A stretch of 64,000 nucleotides of DNA from Bacillus sp. REN3 (GCF_017912555.1 NZ_JAERSD010000012.1:62001-126000); one strand, 5' to 3'; numbered from the stretch's first letter, positions 36,122-45,166 are shown. The notes: a model not told the origin generated them from the sequence alone. A program made the numbers and translations.

Positions 36122-36171
36122 ATTATAGATTGCTAGTTTTAATTCCGTGTAAAAGTATGTAAACGCATAAA
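36122..36171 (-). promoter_or_regulatory. phoD promoter with PhoP box repeats
   Basis: On the minus strand TATAAT sits at 36122-36127 with no good -35 element. Two TTTACA-like hexamers begin 11 bp apart (36158-36163 and 36147-36152), about 20 bp upstream of the -10. A weaker third copy lies at 36166-36171. This is the layout of PhoP-activated promoters. Confidence 0.55.
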
Positions 36172-36429
36172 CTGATCATCGGGGTTTGAGTAAGCCTTTT
36201 TTATCAGGCATTGTGGGATGGGAGGATTGGTTCAACCAATAGATTCCTATGCCGATGGAAAAATCGCGGAGATTTTCATAGTCTTTTCAGCCTGGTTTTT
36301 TTAACTTTTCCTTTATGTAAAAATTACAAAGTGAGTGGGAAGGAACCTTCCTGCCAAACTATCGATGCTTCACAACTTTAGATGGAACAGCCTGGCTGCT
36401 TCTCCTGTCGGCAAAAGGAGAACTGAAAA

Positions 36430-36478
36430 CGCCAGCCTGCGATGAAACTGAAAAACCAGCCCTTTCAGGAGGCTGGCG
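36430..36478 (-). terminator. Terminator after ymaF-like gene
   Basis: GCCAGCCT and AGGCTGGC form a stem just after the end of the minus-strand gene, with AAAAAC-rich sequence in the loop region. The 410-bp gap up to phoD also holds the phoD promoter. Confidence 0.5.
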
Positions 36479-36492
36479 ATTCATCTTCTATC

Positions 36493-36834
36493 CTATCTGT
36501 TGCCCGGAGCGGGCTGATCTACTCCTTTTACATGATGCCTGTGTCCATCATCCTCTGACGTATAAAAATCATAGTAGTGGACGTGCATCCCATTCCCCAC
36601 CGGAATGGCTGGCCCCGAATAGGCTTTGTAATGATGGGTGTGCCCGTTCTCAAACACCACATACCCTTCTGTATAGTGGATGTGGCTGCTATGGTCCTCT
36701 GTAGGGATTGGAGGAGAAGTCACATCCAAACATTGATGCACATGTCCAGCCTCCACAGAGGTATAGTCCACCGATCCGTGAGTATGATGCGGGACAAACC
36801 CATTAACGAAGTCGTCTTTCCCTACTTTCGCCAT
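36493..36834 (-). CDS. YmaF family histidine-rich protein
   Basis: The 113-residue protein contains six His-x-His motifs spread along its length (HTHG, HVHQ, HIHY, HTHHY, HVHYY, HRHH), the hallmark of the YmaF family. No signal peptide is visible. The spacing of the histidine pairs suggests metal binding, but the role is unknown. It ends a short unit with the DUF2935 gene upstream. Confidence 0.82.
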   Translation of the reverse strand: MAKVGKDDFVNGFVPHHTHGSVDYTSVEAGHVHQCLDVTSPPIPTEDHSSHIHYTEGYVVFENGHTHHYKAYSGPAIPVGNGMHVHYYDFYTSEDDGHRHHVKGVDQPAPGNR

Positions 36835-36852
36835 TCTCCCACCCCTAAAAGG

Positions 36853-37758
36853 TTATTGGCCTTGTTCAGCCATGATTTTCTTGTCCAGCCTTCCTTGCAG
36901 CACATGGATCATATACAGGAAATGTTCCGCTTCCCTGACGACGTGGTCGGCCAGCAACGGATTGATCACATTGCGGATTTGGCAGGAACGGATCAGATCC
37001 AGGCCAGCTTTCTTGAAATCCCTTAGTTCCGAGGCCGCGCTCTCGCTGTCTTTGTTCATTTTCCCGATGATTGGGTATGTAGGGTGCTTTCGATATAGCA
37101 TGGATTCTACATCCCTTGCCTGGTTCAGGAGCGTTTCAAAGTCATCTCCAAATTTCCTCGCTGTATTGACAAGATTTCTTTCAGACTGATCGAGAAGGGC
37201 AGATATGAAGCGGGAATGCTCCATCATGATGCGGAGCCAGAACACATTTTCACTGATGATCGCATCTTGGATAGGGTCAAGGATGCCATCGTTGAATTTT
37301 TTCAGCGTCCTCATGAAGTATTCGGCTTCCCTAGCGATATGATCGACGAGCAAGGGAAAGTTGAAGCCGCTTACCTTGCAGTTGACGATGAGGATGAGCA
37401 GGTTCCTTTTGAAGTTCCTGAATCCATGGGCCAGTTCGATGCTCTCCTCATTCAGTTTCCTGACTGCTTCAGTATTCTTTGGTGCCTGATAAGCTTTTCT
37501 CTCCTGCTGTTCAAAATAAGTATGAAACCTGTCTGTTTGCTGGATCAACTGCGTATCCTTGCGGTTGAACCCCTCTCCCAGGAACAAAGCATGCTCTTTC
37601 ATGATCCTGAGCCAGAACCGATTTTCCGTAAGTGACCGTTCAATGAACATCTGTTCATCAAGAGACTCGGGTTTCGCAGCGAACGATTCCGGTGACTGCA
37701 GCATCTGATTGAACTGGTCCCTGCTCACATGTCCTGGCAGCGGAGGCTGATAGTGCAT
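36853..37758 (-). CDS. DUF2935 protein
   Basis: The protein (about 301 residues from the preferred start) is two tandem all-helical repeats. Each has the pattern FWLRIM.EHALFLGEGF / FWLRIMMEHSRFISALL followed by LLVDHIAREAEYFM / LLADHVVREAEHFLYM. Conserved His and Glu pairs suggest a ferritin-like or metal-binding helical bundle. The ATG at 37758 has GGGGGG 6 bp upstream; an ATG 36 bp earlier has none. The family is common in Bacillus and Clostridium and has no known function. Confidence 0.82.
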   Translation of the reverse strand: MHYQPPLPGHVSRDQFNQMLQSPESFAAKPESLDEQMFIERSLTENRFWLRIMKEHALFLGEGFNRKDTQLIQQTDRFHTYFEQQERKAYQAPKNTEAVRKLNEESIELAHGFRNFKRNLLILIVNCKVSGFNFPLLVDHIAREAEYFMRTLKKFNDGILDPIQDAIISENVFWLRIMMEHSRFISALLDQSERNLVNTARKFGDDFETLLNQARDVESMLYRKHPTYPIIGKMNKDSESAASELRDFKKAGLDLIRSCQIRNVINPLLADHVVREAEHFLYMIHVLQGRLDKKIMAEQGQ

Positions 37759-38034
37759 CGGTATTCCCCCCTTCATAGCAAATTTCATATTCATTGTATT
37801 AAGGGGGCCAGGAGAATATGCTAATAGCTTTCAATCAAAATGAACCCTTCGAGTGGCTGGTGCTAACGAGGCGAATGGCGCAGACGGGGAAATAACGGGC
37901 AATCTTCTTTTTACTGGATCACGGTCATCTTAAAAATAGCGAAAGGAGGAGGCCTGGCTTGCTGGCCGGGCGCCGCCACTGCGGAAACCGACCAGGATAC
38001 CAGGAAGAAAACAGATTCTGGCCACCGAAATTAA

Positions 38035-38076
38035 AAGGGAGCCAGTCCCCTAGGACGGGGCGGCTGGCTCCTTTTT
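38035..38076 (-). terminator. Terminator of the pseudopilin operon
   Basis: GGAGCCAG and CTGGCTCC flank a GC-rich inner stem just past the end of the operon, with a T-rich stretch on the minus strand. The plus strand also has TTTTT, so it may act both ways. Confidence 0.65.
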
Positions 38077-38078
38077 CG

Positions 38079-39308
38079 TTAATAGGTGTATTCTATATTG
38101 TTGATGAGTTTTCCCCAATCGATGGTGAGTTGCGGCTGTCCGGACTCCGCTTCTCTGCCGCATGCTTCAATGAATTGCTGGTCGTTCACATAGGAAGGAT
38201 TGCCTGAAATCCTGCCCTGGATGGTACCTTTAATATATAACTTCCCCTTTAAATTGATTGATTTGGCAGAGAGGTTGCCGGCTACACACATCTTTGAATT
38301 TTCATTGATATTCAATTGATTGCCAATGGCTGCACTGCCGCCGACATACAGGCTGGACTCATTCAAGTCCAGATGTTTCATGACTTTCAGGCTGCTTCCG
38401 ACAAATGCCCCGGTATCTTGCCAGAGCTCCAGATGGCCGTCAAAAGTGGCAGAGCCTTTCACTTCTAAAATCGAAGCAGTCAGGCTATTCATATTCTTGT
38501 CGATCGAGAAGGATCCGTCCGTGTGCAACTCGATGTTCTCCATATTATTCCCATTCCCGCCCATTACGAGGGATCCTGTGGAATAGATTGTTTTTCCTGA
38601 AAGCCGATTGTAATTCGCAGTATAGTTTCTGGATCCATTGATCAAGATTTCCTGGCAATCAACGTTCAGGCTCCTTGGACTTTGACAATAGGCTGATACA
38701 CCTTCCGGATATGGGATCACGCTGAAATCCGGGAGCACATAAGGCGGACCGCCCTCACCGGAACCCGGGCCTGGATGGCCAGTTGGATCCACTCCTGATA
38801 TTGGGATGTCCAATTTCGCCCCCAGTTCCGCTTCTTGTTCTCCTTCCTTCCCTTCGCTGTCATAGACAATCCGGATGCCTTTGGAATGTTGCTCGATCAC
38901 AAGGTTCTTTATCGAAAAAGAGGCATCTGGCTGATCTTCCATTGTAACGGCCTGTTCCACTCCATCAAGGTCCGTTTGCAAGGAATCGGCCATCAAGGCA
39001 ATGGCTTGATCTGTGTAAAATCCCTCCGGCCTGCCCTTCTTTTTTTCAAAGTCGGCAAGCATGATCGCCATGACTTGATCATAGACGGCTGGCTGATTTG
39101 AAATATAGGCGTTGTTGACGGCAGCCTGGAAATAGGATATTCCCATTTCGGCAAGCGCAACGGCTTGGCTGTCATCCTCAATGCTGTTATTTTGCTTTGT
39201 GCTGTTATAGGAATGCGCGAAGATTGTCATTCCGAGCGACATGAAAATGACAAACATGACCAGGACCGTCAGCAGTGCATATCCTTGTTCGTTTTTCCCA
39301 GCGTCCAT
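38079..39308 (-). CDS. PilX-like pseudopilin or pilus-associated protein
   Basis: The 409-residue protein starts with a prepilin-like segment (EQGYALLTVLVMFVIFMSLGMTIFAHSY): a short basic lead, glycine at the cleavage point and one hydrophobic helix. The rest is extracellular. It has a PGPGSGEGGPP linker and a C-terminal region with regularly spaced beta strands typical of polymer-forming or bactofilin-like solenoids. The start overlaps the stop of the preceding gene by one base. No pilus ATPase, platform or peptidase gene is near. Confidence 0.7.
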   Translation of the reverse strand: MDAGKNEQGYALLTVLVMFVIFMSLGMTIFAHSYNSTKQNNSIEDDSQAVALAEMGISYFQAAVNNAYISNQPAVYDQVMAIMLADFEKKKGRPEGFYTDQAIALMADSLQTDLDGVEQAVTMEDQPDASFSIKNLVIEQHSKGIRIVYDSEGKEGEQEAELGAKLDIPISGVDPTGHPGPGSGEGGPPYVLPDFSVIPYPEGVSAYCQSPRSLNVDCQEILINGSRNYTANYNRLSGKTIYSTGSLVMGGNGNNMENIELHTDGSFSIDKNMNSLTASILEVKGSATFDGHLELWQDTGAFVGSSLKVMKHLDLNESSLYVGGSAAIGNQLNINENSKMCVAGNLSAKSINLKGKLYIKGTIQGRISGNPSYVNDQQFIEACGREAESGQPQLTIDWGKLINNIEYTY

Positions 39309-39743
39309 CAGTTCCCCTCCGCCTTCAGCCTATATAGAAAAGTATCGATGACAATCCGGTTTTCTGGATTGTTTTTATCGTAAATCGTCAGGGTCAAAGG
39401 AAGATCCTCAAGGTTCGGGTCAATGTCCCCAGTAAAGTCAACCTCAAAGCACATGCCTGGATGGCTGAATTCTTCCTCGCCCGTTACACCTTGTTTCGTG
39501 AAATCGACCTTTACCTTGCAAGGGGATGCCGAAACCTCATATACGGTTGAGGTTTGATGGATTCGCGTCAATTTCGCGGAAAAAATATTCGCTTCCTGCT
39601 GCATCTGATTCTTCGAAACAGCCCTTGCCGAATAGTCAAGGCCCTGGAAAAACACCTGCCAGATCAATAAACCGACAAAAGAGAGGATAGCCAGGCTGGC
39701 CAGTACCTCTACCAGTGTCAAACCGCGTCCATTCCGTAACATG
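39308..39743 (-). CDS. PilW/GspJ-like pseudopilin
   Basis: From the ATG at 39743 (GGAGG 8 bp upstream) the protein begins MLRNGRGLTLVEVLASLAILSF. Here G-LTLVE is the type III signal (prepilin) cleavage and methylation site, followed by the hydrophobic stalk. The globular part of about 110 residues has a possible disulfide pair. It overlaps the preceding gene by 12 bp if the longer reading frame start is ignored. It probably forms a minor pilus tip with its two neighbours. Confidence 0.75.
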
Positions 39744-39755
39744 CCATCAACCTCC

Positions 39756-40184
39756 TTATTGATCAACGATAAGATAGCCGTGGGTTTCACTGATTTTTTC
39801 ATTCTTTTGATCAAGGACTTTTATATGGACCAGGTGCGGCTTGGCAGGCGCGGAATCCAGGTCGGCAGCCTTTTTGATCCTGATCTCTCCTATGTATTCA
39901 CCGATGTCCGTCTGGAAGAAGTAATAGCCGCCTTCCTCTTTTACAAACGATGCTGGCCTGTTTTCTTCCGAAGGATGCTCAAGGAACACCTTGGCCTCCA
40001 TTGAGCCTTGCCAGGATGCAAGCAGCTCCCGTGCCGCATGGATTCCATTCGACTTCGTTTCATTCTTCTCGATCAGCAAACCGGCCTGTGGGAAGAGATT
40101 CATCACAGAAATAAGCACGAATGATAGAATCACGATGGAAAGCAGGATTTCAACAAGCGTCACACCTTTTTCATCTGCCAGCAT
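39756..40184 (-). CDS. PilV/GspI-like pseudopilin
   Basis: The 142-residue protein begins MLADEKGVTLVEILLSIVIL, with the cleavage site after G and glutamate at position 5 of the mature form. It is the first gene of a three-gene pseudopilin unit. Such proteins need prepilin peptidase and an assembly ATPase encoded elsewhere, for example by the competence genes. Confidence 0.78.
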   Translation of the reverse strand: MLADEKGVTLVEILLSIVILSFVLISVMNLFPQAGLLIEKNETKSNGIHAARELLASWQGSMEAKVFLEHPSEENRPASFVKEEGGYYFFQTDIGEYIGEIRIKKAADLDSAPAKPHLVHIKVLDQKNEKISETHGYLIVDQ

Positions 40185-40265
40185 TTAACCGCTCCCCCCG
40201 CTTACGTCTTTTACTATGATTATAGCACTAGAGACTATTTATCTAGTGTGATTTCCATAAAAAAC

Positions 40266-40288
40266 GGCCAATCCTAATTTGGATTAGC
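40266..40288 (-). terminator. Hairpin after the HTH protein gene
   Basis: GGCCAATCC and GGATTAGCC form an imperfect 9-bp stem just beyond the stop codon of the minus-strand gene at 40295, with T-rich sequence following on that strand. Confidence 0.5.
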
Positions 40289-40294
40289 CATGTC

Positions 40295-40864
40295 TTAACT
40301 TTCATTTTTGTCTTTCAATCGGCAATATTTCTTTTCCACAGAGAAGGAGGTCCTGCCAAGCTTATCAGCAATCTCTTTAAATCCCATTCCCTGCCGTATA
40401 TATTCCAATAGTATAGTCTCCTCGCTTACGGTCCATGGTTTATAGCTATGCACTTTTTTGGGCTTCATTCTTTCCGCTTCAACCCATTCCGGTTCAGGAG
40501 GCAGGACGTTTTTTTCAAGCAATGCCAAGTTTACCTTTTCACGATGGTGATAGCACCATTCCCAAAAATCCTGAATATCGATAAAGGTAAATCTTTTTTT
40601 TGTGTGCGTAATCCTTTGCCTTGAATTTAATCCATGTCTTTTTATCCAGCACATCACAGTGTTCCTATCCACTTTTAAGGCTCTTGCCAGTTCACCAGCA
40701 GTAATCATACCTGTATGGGATTTAGTATTAGAGGAGCCAAATTTCCTATTCATAGTGACTTCAAGTGTTTTAACAGACCTCCCCATTTTTTTGGCGATAG
40801 TAGTCAATGGCAATGAACCAAGATTTTCTTCAAGATACTTCAATTCTAATTGATTTTTACTCAC
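40295..40864 (-). CDS. DNA-binding protein with three helix-turn-helix segments
   Basis: The 189-residue soluble protein has three candidate DNA-binding parts. An N-terminal segment reads LTTIAKKMGRSVKTLEVTMNRK. A central excisionase/MerR-like motif reads ITAGELARALKVDRNTVMCWIKRHGL with FIDIQDFWEW. A C-terminal Myb/SANT-like motif reads WTVSEETILLEYIRQGMGFKEIADKLGRTSFSVEKK. This combination resembles phage or mobile-element regulators, but no phage gene is nearby. The target is unknown. Confidence 0.65.
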   Translation of the reverse strand: MSKNQLELKYLEENLGSLPLTTIAKKMGRSVKTLEVTMNRKFGSSNTKSHTGMITAGELARALKVDRNTVMCWIKRHGLNSRQRITHTKKRFTFIDIQDFWEWCYHHREKVNLALLEKNVLPPEPEWVEAERMKPKKVHSYKPWTVSEETILLEYIRQGMGFKEIADKLGRTSFSVEKKYCRLKDKNES

Positions 40865-40918
40865 AGAAACTCAATTTCTCCTTTCATCCCTAACAGTCAG
40901 GCCGATATTTATTCCTCT

Positions 40919-41107
40919 TTCTTCCAATTAATCCAGATTATCTGCTGAGCATATATACATTCAGCGAATATCCCATGTACCAGACGCCCTACCTCTGTTA
41001 TCTTTATCAACGCGGCTTTCCCGGCCCCAGCTTCTTCAATTACTTGAAGCCATACATTGATGTTCTCTTGAAAGCCAGGCTCTCCATCTTCTTTAAATGT
41101 TTCATCC
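40919..41107 (-). other. Possible coding remnant downstream of cheW
   Basis: On the minus strand, a frame open for about 65 codons reads GEPGFQENINVWLQVIEEAG and then KITEVGRLVHGIFAECIYAQ before a stop. It lacks a clear start codon and ribosome binding site. It looks protein-like but I cannot name it. It could be a fragment of a gene once following cheW. Confidence 0.25.
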
Positions 41108-41560
41108 CTATTTCAAATCGATCAATTCATCAAACTCCAAAATGCTCTTCAAATTAAGCAAACATACAAAAGTATCAAGTTTTGCTATTCCCTCTATATA
41201 TTCACTTCCTGGTCCGGAGAAGGGTTTGATTTGGAATCCATCCGATTTACTGCCCAAGTCTATGACATCATTTGCTGTGTCAACTGCCAGGCCAATATTG
41301 GCTCCATCTATCTGAACAAACAATACCTTTGTATTTTCGGACAGCGAGGTATGGCCGAGCCCAAGCCTTCTCTTTAAGTCTATTATGGGAAAACTGCCGC
41401 CCCTTAGTTTGATCACTCCTAATATGATGTCATTGACTTGCGGGACGGAAGTTATTCCTGATACTTTTTCAATCGATTTTACCAAGCCAATATCCAAACC
41501 AAAGTGCTCTTGCCCTAATTGAAAAACAATAATTATCCTTCTCTTTTCAGATTGCTCCAC
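41108..41560 (-). CDS. cheW: CheW-like chemotaxis coupling protein
   Basis: The protein is a single CheW domain (IIIVFQLGQEHFGLDIGLVKSIEKVSGITSVPQV, then GVIKLRGGSFPIIDLKRRLGL). CheW links receptors to the CheA kinase. The GTG at 41560 has GGAGAG about 8 bp upstream and is preferred; a TTG at 41581 is the alternative. It is isolated from other chemotaxis genes apart from the receptor at 20.4 kb, so it may be an accessory copy. Confidence 0.85.
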   Translation of the reverse strand: MEQSEKRRIIIVFQLGQEHFGLDIGLVKSIEKVSGITSVPQVNDIILGVIKLRGGSFPIIDLKRRLGLGHTSLSENTKVLFVQIDGANIGLAVDTANDVIDLGSKSDGFQIKPFSGPGSEYIEGIAKLDTFVCLLNLKSILEFDELIDLK

Positions 41561-41869
41561 AACTGGTTCTCTCCATTTCAATGCGGTCCGCTGCTTTTAT
41601 TTGTCCTGCAAAAGGTACAGGTTAAATCGACCGCCATTGTCAAATGCCTCAGTTATTACCAAAGACCGGTATCCTGGAATCTTTTTTCTTTCACAATATC
41701 CAAGATAGCATCCCTAATACATGAAAATTCCTACTTTCTCGGCAAAAAAATTAGGCAATAATGCCTAAATTAGAGAATAAGTCTTTTTTACTGATTTTTA
41801 AATCAGTATTTTTCGGGTTTTCCGTTTTTTTAATCAACAAAGGGAAGTATTCGACAAAAAGCGACTAAA

Positions 41870-43162
41870 TCAAGTTAAAGACATGATTGAATTTAGTTCC
41901 GCCTCTTTTATCACATTGCTTGATGAATCAATGGCATTGCGGCCCAGCCCATATAGAACCGCAAGCCAGGAATTCATCACTTCATCTTCATAAGGTGTAT
42001 TTTTCAGGATTTCAATAGAACTAACCAGGAGTTCAATGGCTTTTCTATATTCTTTGTTTTTGATTCTAAACAATGCTTCATTTCTCATATGAAGGGCTAA
42101 ATCGATTCTCCCTTCAGTTTCCCCCGCTAATTGATCAAGACAAAGCTGGGTCTGGTAATAGAGATTTTCTGCTGCTTCTCCATTGGAACTCAGGATTTCT
42201 GTATAACAATAATAAGATAAGATCCTTATTTTTTTCGAATCATAGTCGGAACAAAGACTCAACGCTTCATCCCAATGAGATTTCGCTTTTACGTATTTTT
42301 TTTCTTTAAAATAACTAAATGCGATTGCGTGATGACAGTCCCTTTTCAGCTCCCTATTATCATTTATCCTGTTAAGAATTTCTATTAACCGGTCTCTTGA
42401 TTCAGAAAAGTAACCAAGATAGAGGTAGGACAAGGCAAACCGATAAGTGAATGACAGATAGTCTTTCTCTGGACAATTCGAATCTGCGAGGATTTCCTGC
42501 ATTTTTTCAGATAATAATACAATGTCCAGATATCTCTTTTCCTTAAATAACGCAGATGAATAATACTCCAATATTGTAAAATGATTTACTTTAAATGGAA
42601 TCATCATGTCAAACATTGGACGGGTGAACCATATATATTTATGTAAACTTGTATGATTATTTGAATATAGGTAAAATTCCTCCAATAAGTTGATTTGAGA
42701 TTTTTTTGGAATCTCACTCATCAGCTTTTTTACTAAATTCAAAACCTTGCTGCGCTTATATTTCGATTTCCAAATTACATAATAGAACATAGCCCTGATA
42801 TTTATTTGAAGGTTTTTTGGCGTTGGGTTTCCTTTGACTGTTCTTACTAATTTTCTCATTACTTTATTGGAAAAGCTGCTTCGATCAATAAGTAGCAGTT
42901 CAAGTAAATCCAATAAATCCCTGGGCTCATTAATATGGTTCAAATAGTCCTCCAATAAATCATCCCATGTAAGTGAAAGAGTATGATTCAGATAATTGAT
43001 TACGGAAGGACTTGGTATTCTCTTTGCATTCTCGAGTTCACTAATTTGCTGCGGAACTACTATATATCCATATCTGAGATGAATTTGTTCACATAGCTGT
43101 TCTTGCGACAAACCCAGAGACATTCTTTTCAATTTGTAATTTAATCCAAGCACCTTATCCAT
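41870..43162 (-). CDS. XRE helix-turn-helix regulator with TPR repeats (RRNPP-like)
   Basis: The 430-residue protein has an N-terminal XRE domain (LKRMSLGLSQEQLCEQIHLRYGYIVVPQQISELENAKRIPS). About 330 residues of helical TPR-like repeats follow, among them ALSYLYLGYFSESRDRLIEIL and AIAFSYFKEKKYVKAKSHWDEALSL. This is the build of Rgg/PlcR/NprR-type receptors that bind secreted signalling peptides. I found no small peptide gene directly beside it, so the ligand is unknown. The gene is AT-rich compared with its surroundings, which may indicate transfer. Confidence 0.75.
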   Translation of the reverse strand: MDKVLGLNYKLKRMSLGLSQEQLCEQIHLRYGYIVVPQQISELENAKRIPSPSVINYLNHTLSLTWDDLLEDYLNHINEPRDLLDLLELLLIDRSSFSNKVMRKLVRTVKGNPTPKNLQINIRAMFYYVIWKSKYKRSKVLNLVKKLMSEIPKKSQINLLEEFYLYSNNHTSLHKYIWFTRPMFDMMIPFKVNHFTILEYYSSALFKEKRYLDIVLLSEKMQEILADSNCPEKDYLSFTYRFALSYLYLGYFSESRDRLIEILNRINDNRELKRDCHHAIAFSYFKEKKYVKAKSHWDEALSLCSDYDSKKIRILSYYCYTEILSSNGEAAENLYYQTQLCLDQLAGETEGRIDLALHMRNEALFRIKNKEYRKAIELLVSSIEILKNTPYEDEVMNSWLAVLYGLGRNAIDSSSNVIKEAELNSIMSLT

Positions 43163-43407
43163 GGAAAAACCTCCTCAGAGATCCGTTTGTATTTACTGAA
43201 CTAAAGGGTAGCAACAAACAGGAAGTGTCATCCTCTTTATCTGAATGAATTTTTTTATTTATATCGTTATTATATAGGAAATTAATTACCATCTTATTTG
43301 AAAGAAAATTAATTAAAGCTAAACGAACCTTTATCCCTAAATAAATTACATAAAATAGCAATAAATTTAATGTTTACAAATGACGGTGACGAATCCTGAA
43401 TTTTTAC

Positions 43408-43990
43408 CATAGATACAAGTCTTACCTGGAGAAGGAAAAAGCGTGGTTTTCATGTGTGCTTGATGAGGCTAAGCGGACTGGACTGCTTGGCGATCGGCTG
43501 ACCCGTTTTGCCGGCAGAGGTTTGATGCTGACGGTCTTTGCCCTCATACTTATCGCTTATTACCTCGATTCGATGTCCATTTTTTCGATGTCGGTCTATT
43601 CGGTTATCGCTGGCATCCTGCTGGTCAGGAGCTGGCTGAAACCCTCATTTTCGGTACCAGCAAATGGAGCGCTAGGGCAAGAACCGCAGCCAGGAGCAGC
43701 CATCCAGCCAGGTTTTCATCGAAAGTCATTAGAGAGGCAATCAATGACACGGCATAGAAGAGGATGGCACGCATTTTTCCCTTTTATCGGGAGATGCCCT
43801 ATCCATCAAGGCAGACATTCTTTTTTTCAAAAAGCAGCTTAAAAGGGAGGGAATCCCCCAGACCCTGAGTGGAAGTGAATTGGACAAGTGGGCGGTTCGC
43901 GCCCTCCTTCTTGGAGGAAAGAAACAGTTGAAAAACGGCATTATTTCAAAGGAAACCGCAGCGGCCTCGCCTCTTTCCTTCCTTATTGCT
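43408..43990 (+). pseudogene. Decayed ORFs of unknown function next to a transposase remnant
   Basis: From about 43410 a frame reads YKSYLEKEKAWFSCVLDEAK, then two membrane helices (LMLTVFALILIAYYLDSMSIF and VYSVIAGILLVRSW). It then breaks into another frame with SLLSGDALSIKADILFFKKQ and GSELDKWAVRALLLGGKKQL. The pieces lie in different frames with stops between them. I do not recognise the original gene. The last piece runs into the transposase fragment, so an insertion probably destroyed it. Confidence 0.45.
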
Positions 43991-44436
43991 GAAGGCCGTG
44001 AAGAGGACCCATTTAGGTACGATAAGGAAAAGGATCAGGTTCAGTGCCCCGCTGGCCAATGGACGATTAAAAAAGCTAAACCGGAAGAAAGAATACCGGG
44101 ACCAACCAAATGATGACCTATTTCTTTGACATCAACCTCTGTAAGGAATGTCCAATGAGGGATGGTTGTTATAACGGCGGCAAAAGTAAGACCTACTCCA
44201 TTTCCATTAAGTCAGAAGAACATAAAAAACAAATGGAATTTCCCGAGTCATCTGAGTATAAAGAAAGAAAAAAGGTCCGCTTACGAATTGAACACAAGAA
44301 CTCGGAAATGAAGAGAGCGCATGGGCTAACCATGGCCAAATACCGTGGTCTCTTTGGTATGCGCATTCAAGCCTTCTTGACGGCATTTACCGTCAATGTG
44401 AAGAGGATGATAAAGCTTGAGGAGACCCTCCAGTAA
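43990..44436 (+). mobile_element. IS1182-type transposase remnant, 3' part, frameshifted
   Basis: GREEDPFRYDKEKDQVQCPAGQWT (43990-44060) and, in another frame after about 44105, INLCKECPMRDGCYNGGKSK and RLRIEHKNSEMKRAHGLTMAKYRGLFG match the C-terminal half of IS1182 family DDE transposases. The catalytic N-terminal part is missing and the frames are shifted, so the element is dead. Confidence 0.78.
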
Positions 44437-44467
44437 TCCCCAAAGGGGATTAGATGATATCAATTAC

Positions 44468-44510
44468 AAAAACAGCACCCAGTATATGTAAAAAAACTGG
44501 TGCTGTTTTT
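44468..44510. terminator. Hairpin downstream of the transposase remnant
   Basis: AAACAGCACC and GGTGCTGTTTT pair around a loop containing AGTATATG and a run of A, with T runs on both sides. It lies 32 bp after the remnant. The 290-bp gap to the next gene shows nothing else. Confidence 0.55.
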
Positions 44511-44728
44511 TAGTACTTAGATATGAAATATTCACCCATTTTGCAGGGCTATCGATTATATCTGATTCTTTTGCTTTGAATTTGCAGTCTTCTTAAACTT
44601 AAGCACCCGATAATTTAAGTGCATTGATTCACAATCCGGCTTATAAAATAAGCTCCGATAAATGGAACAAGGACCCAATTAAGGTCCTTATTTCTGAAAA
44701 CACAGTAGTGAACTAGATAGTTTACTCA

Positions 44729-45139
44729 TCAGTCAGAATTTAAAATCAAATTCCCATTAGAATCGAATTTAGACCAGCCATCTTCTAGACTTGGATAATG
44801 CATACCTTTTTCAATTGAACTCCCACCATTCATAGTGGGTGATTCAAATACGATAAGCAAAACACTGTTCGTATTTCTATCGTACTCGTATTCATATATC
44901 AGATTTGGTTCCTCAGCAAATTTATAAACAATCATCCATCTTCCTGTTTTAAAGTCCCTTGATGACCTTTTTTTGTATCCTTGCTCCAAATCTACTTTCT
45001 GAGCTTCCATATATGTATCAATTCTATCTTCTGCGATATTCTTGTAACCAGGAAAATTCACATACCAAACAATAAAACAGACTAAAAAAAGGACAATTGC
45101 AGTAATCCCAATAATCACCTTTTTCTTCACAAGAATCAC
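44729..45139 (-). CDS. DUF3139-like membrane-anchored protein
   Basis: The 136-residue protein has one N-terminal membrane helix (VIIGITAIVLFLVCFIVWYV). A small extracellular domain follows with YEYEYDRNTNSVLLIVFESP, similar to DUF3139 proteins often encoded with YtrA-type GntR regulators and ABC transporters. Here it stands alone. A perfect 20-bp palindrome lies just before its start, overlapping the promoter region. The function is unknown. Confidence 0.55.
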   Translation of the reverse strand: MILVKKKVIIGITAIVLFLVCFIVWYVNFPGYKNIAEDRIDTYMEAQKVDLEQGYKKRSSRDFKTGRWMIVYKFAEEPNLIYEYEYDRNTNSVLLIVFESPTMNGGSSIEKGMHYPSLEDGWSKFDSNGNLILNSD

Positions 45140-45141
45140 CC

Positions 45142-45166
45142 TTAGTGTAATATTACACTAATTATA
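45142..45166. promoter_or_regulatory. Perfect 20-bp palindrome and -10 element before the DUF3139-like gene
   Basis: TTAGTGTAATATTACACTAA (45142-45161) is a perfect palindrome. On the minus strand TATAAT (45161-45166) lies directly upstream of it, and the start codon is a few bases downstream. This is the layout of a repressor operator. The repressor gene is not in the vicinity. The rest of the gap up to 45360 shows no gene. Confidence 0.55.

Noticed and set aside
40295-40864. Prophage remnant around the HTH protein gene
   Set aside because: No integrase, structural or lysis gene is nearby.
43456-43842. An intact two-helix membrane protein
   Set aside because: The frame has no ribosome binding site, ends in a sequence of another frame and joins transposase debris, so it is treated as decayed.
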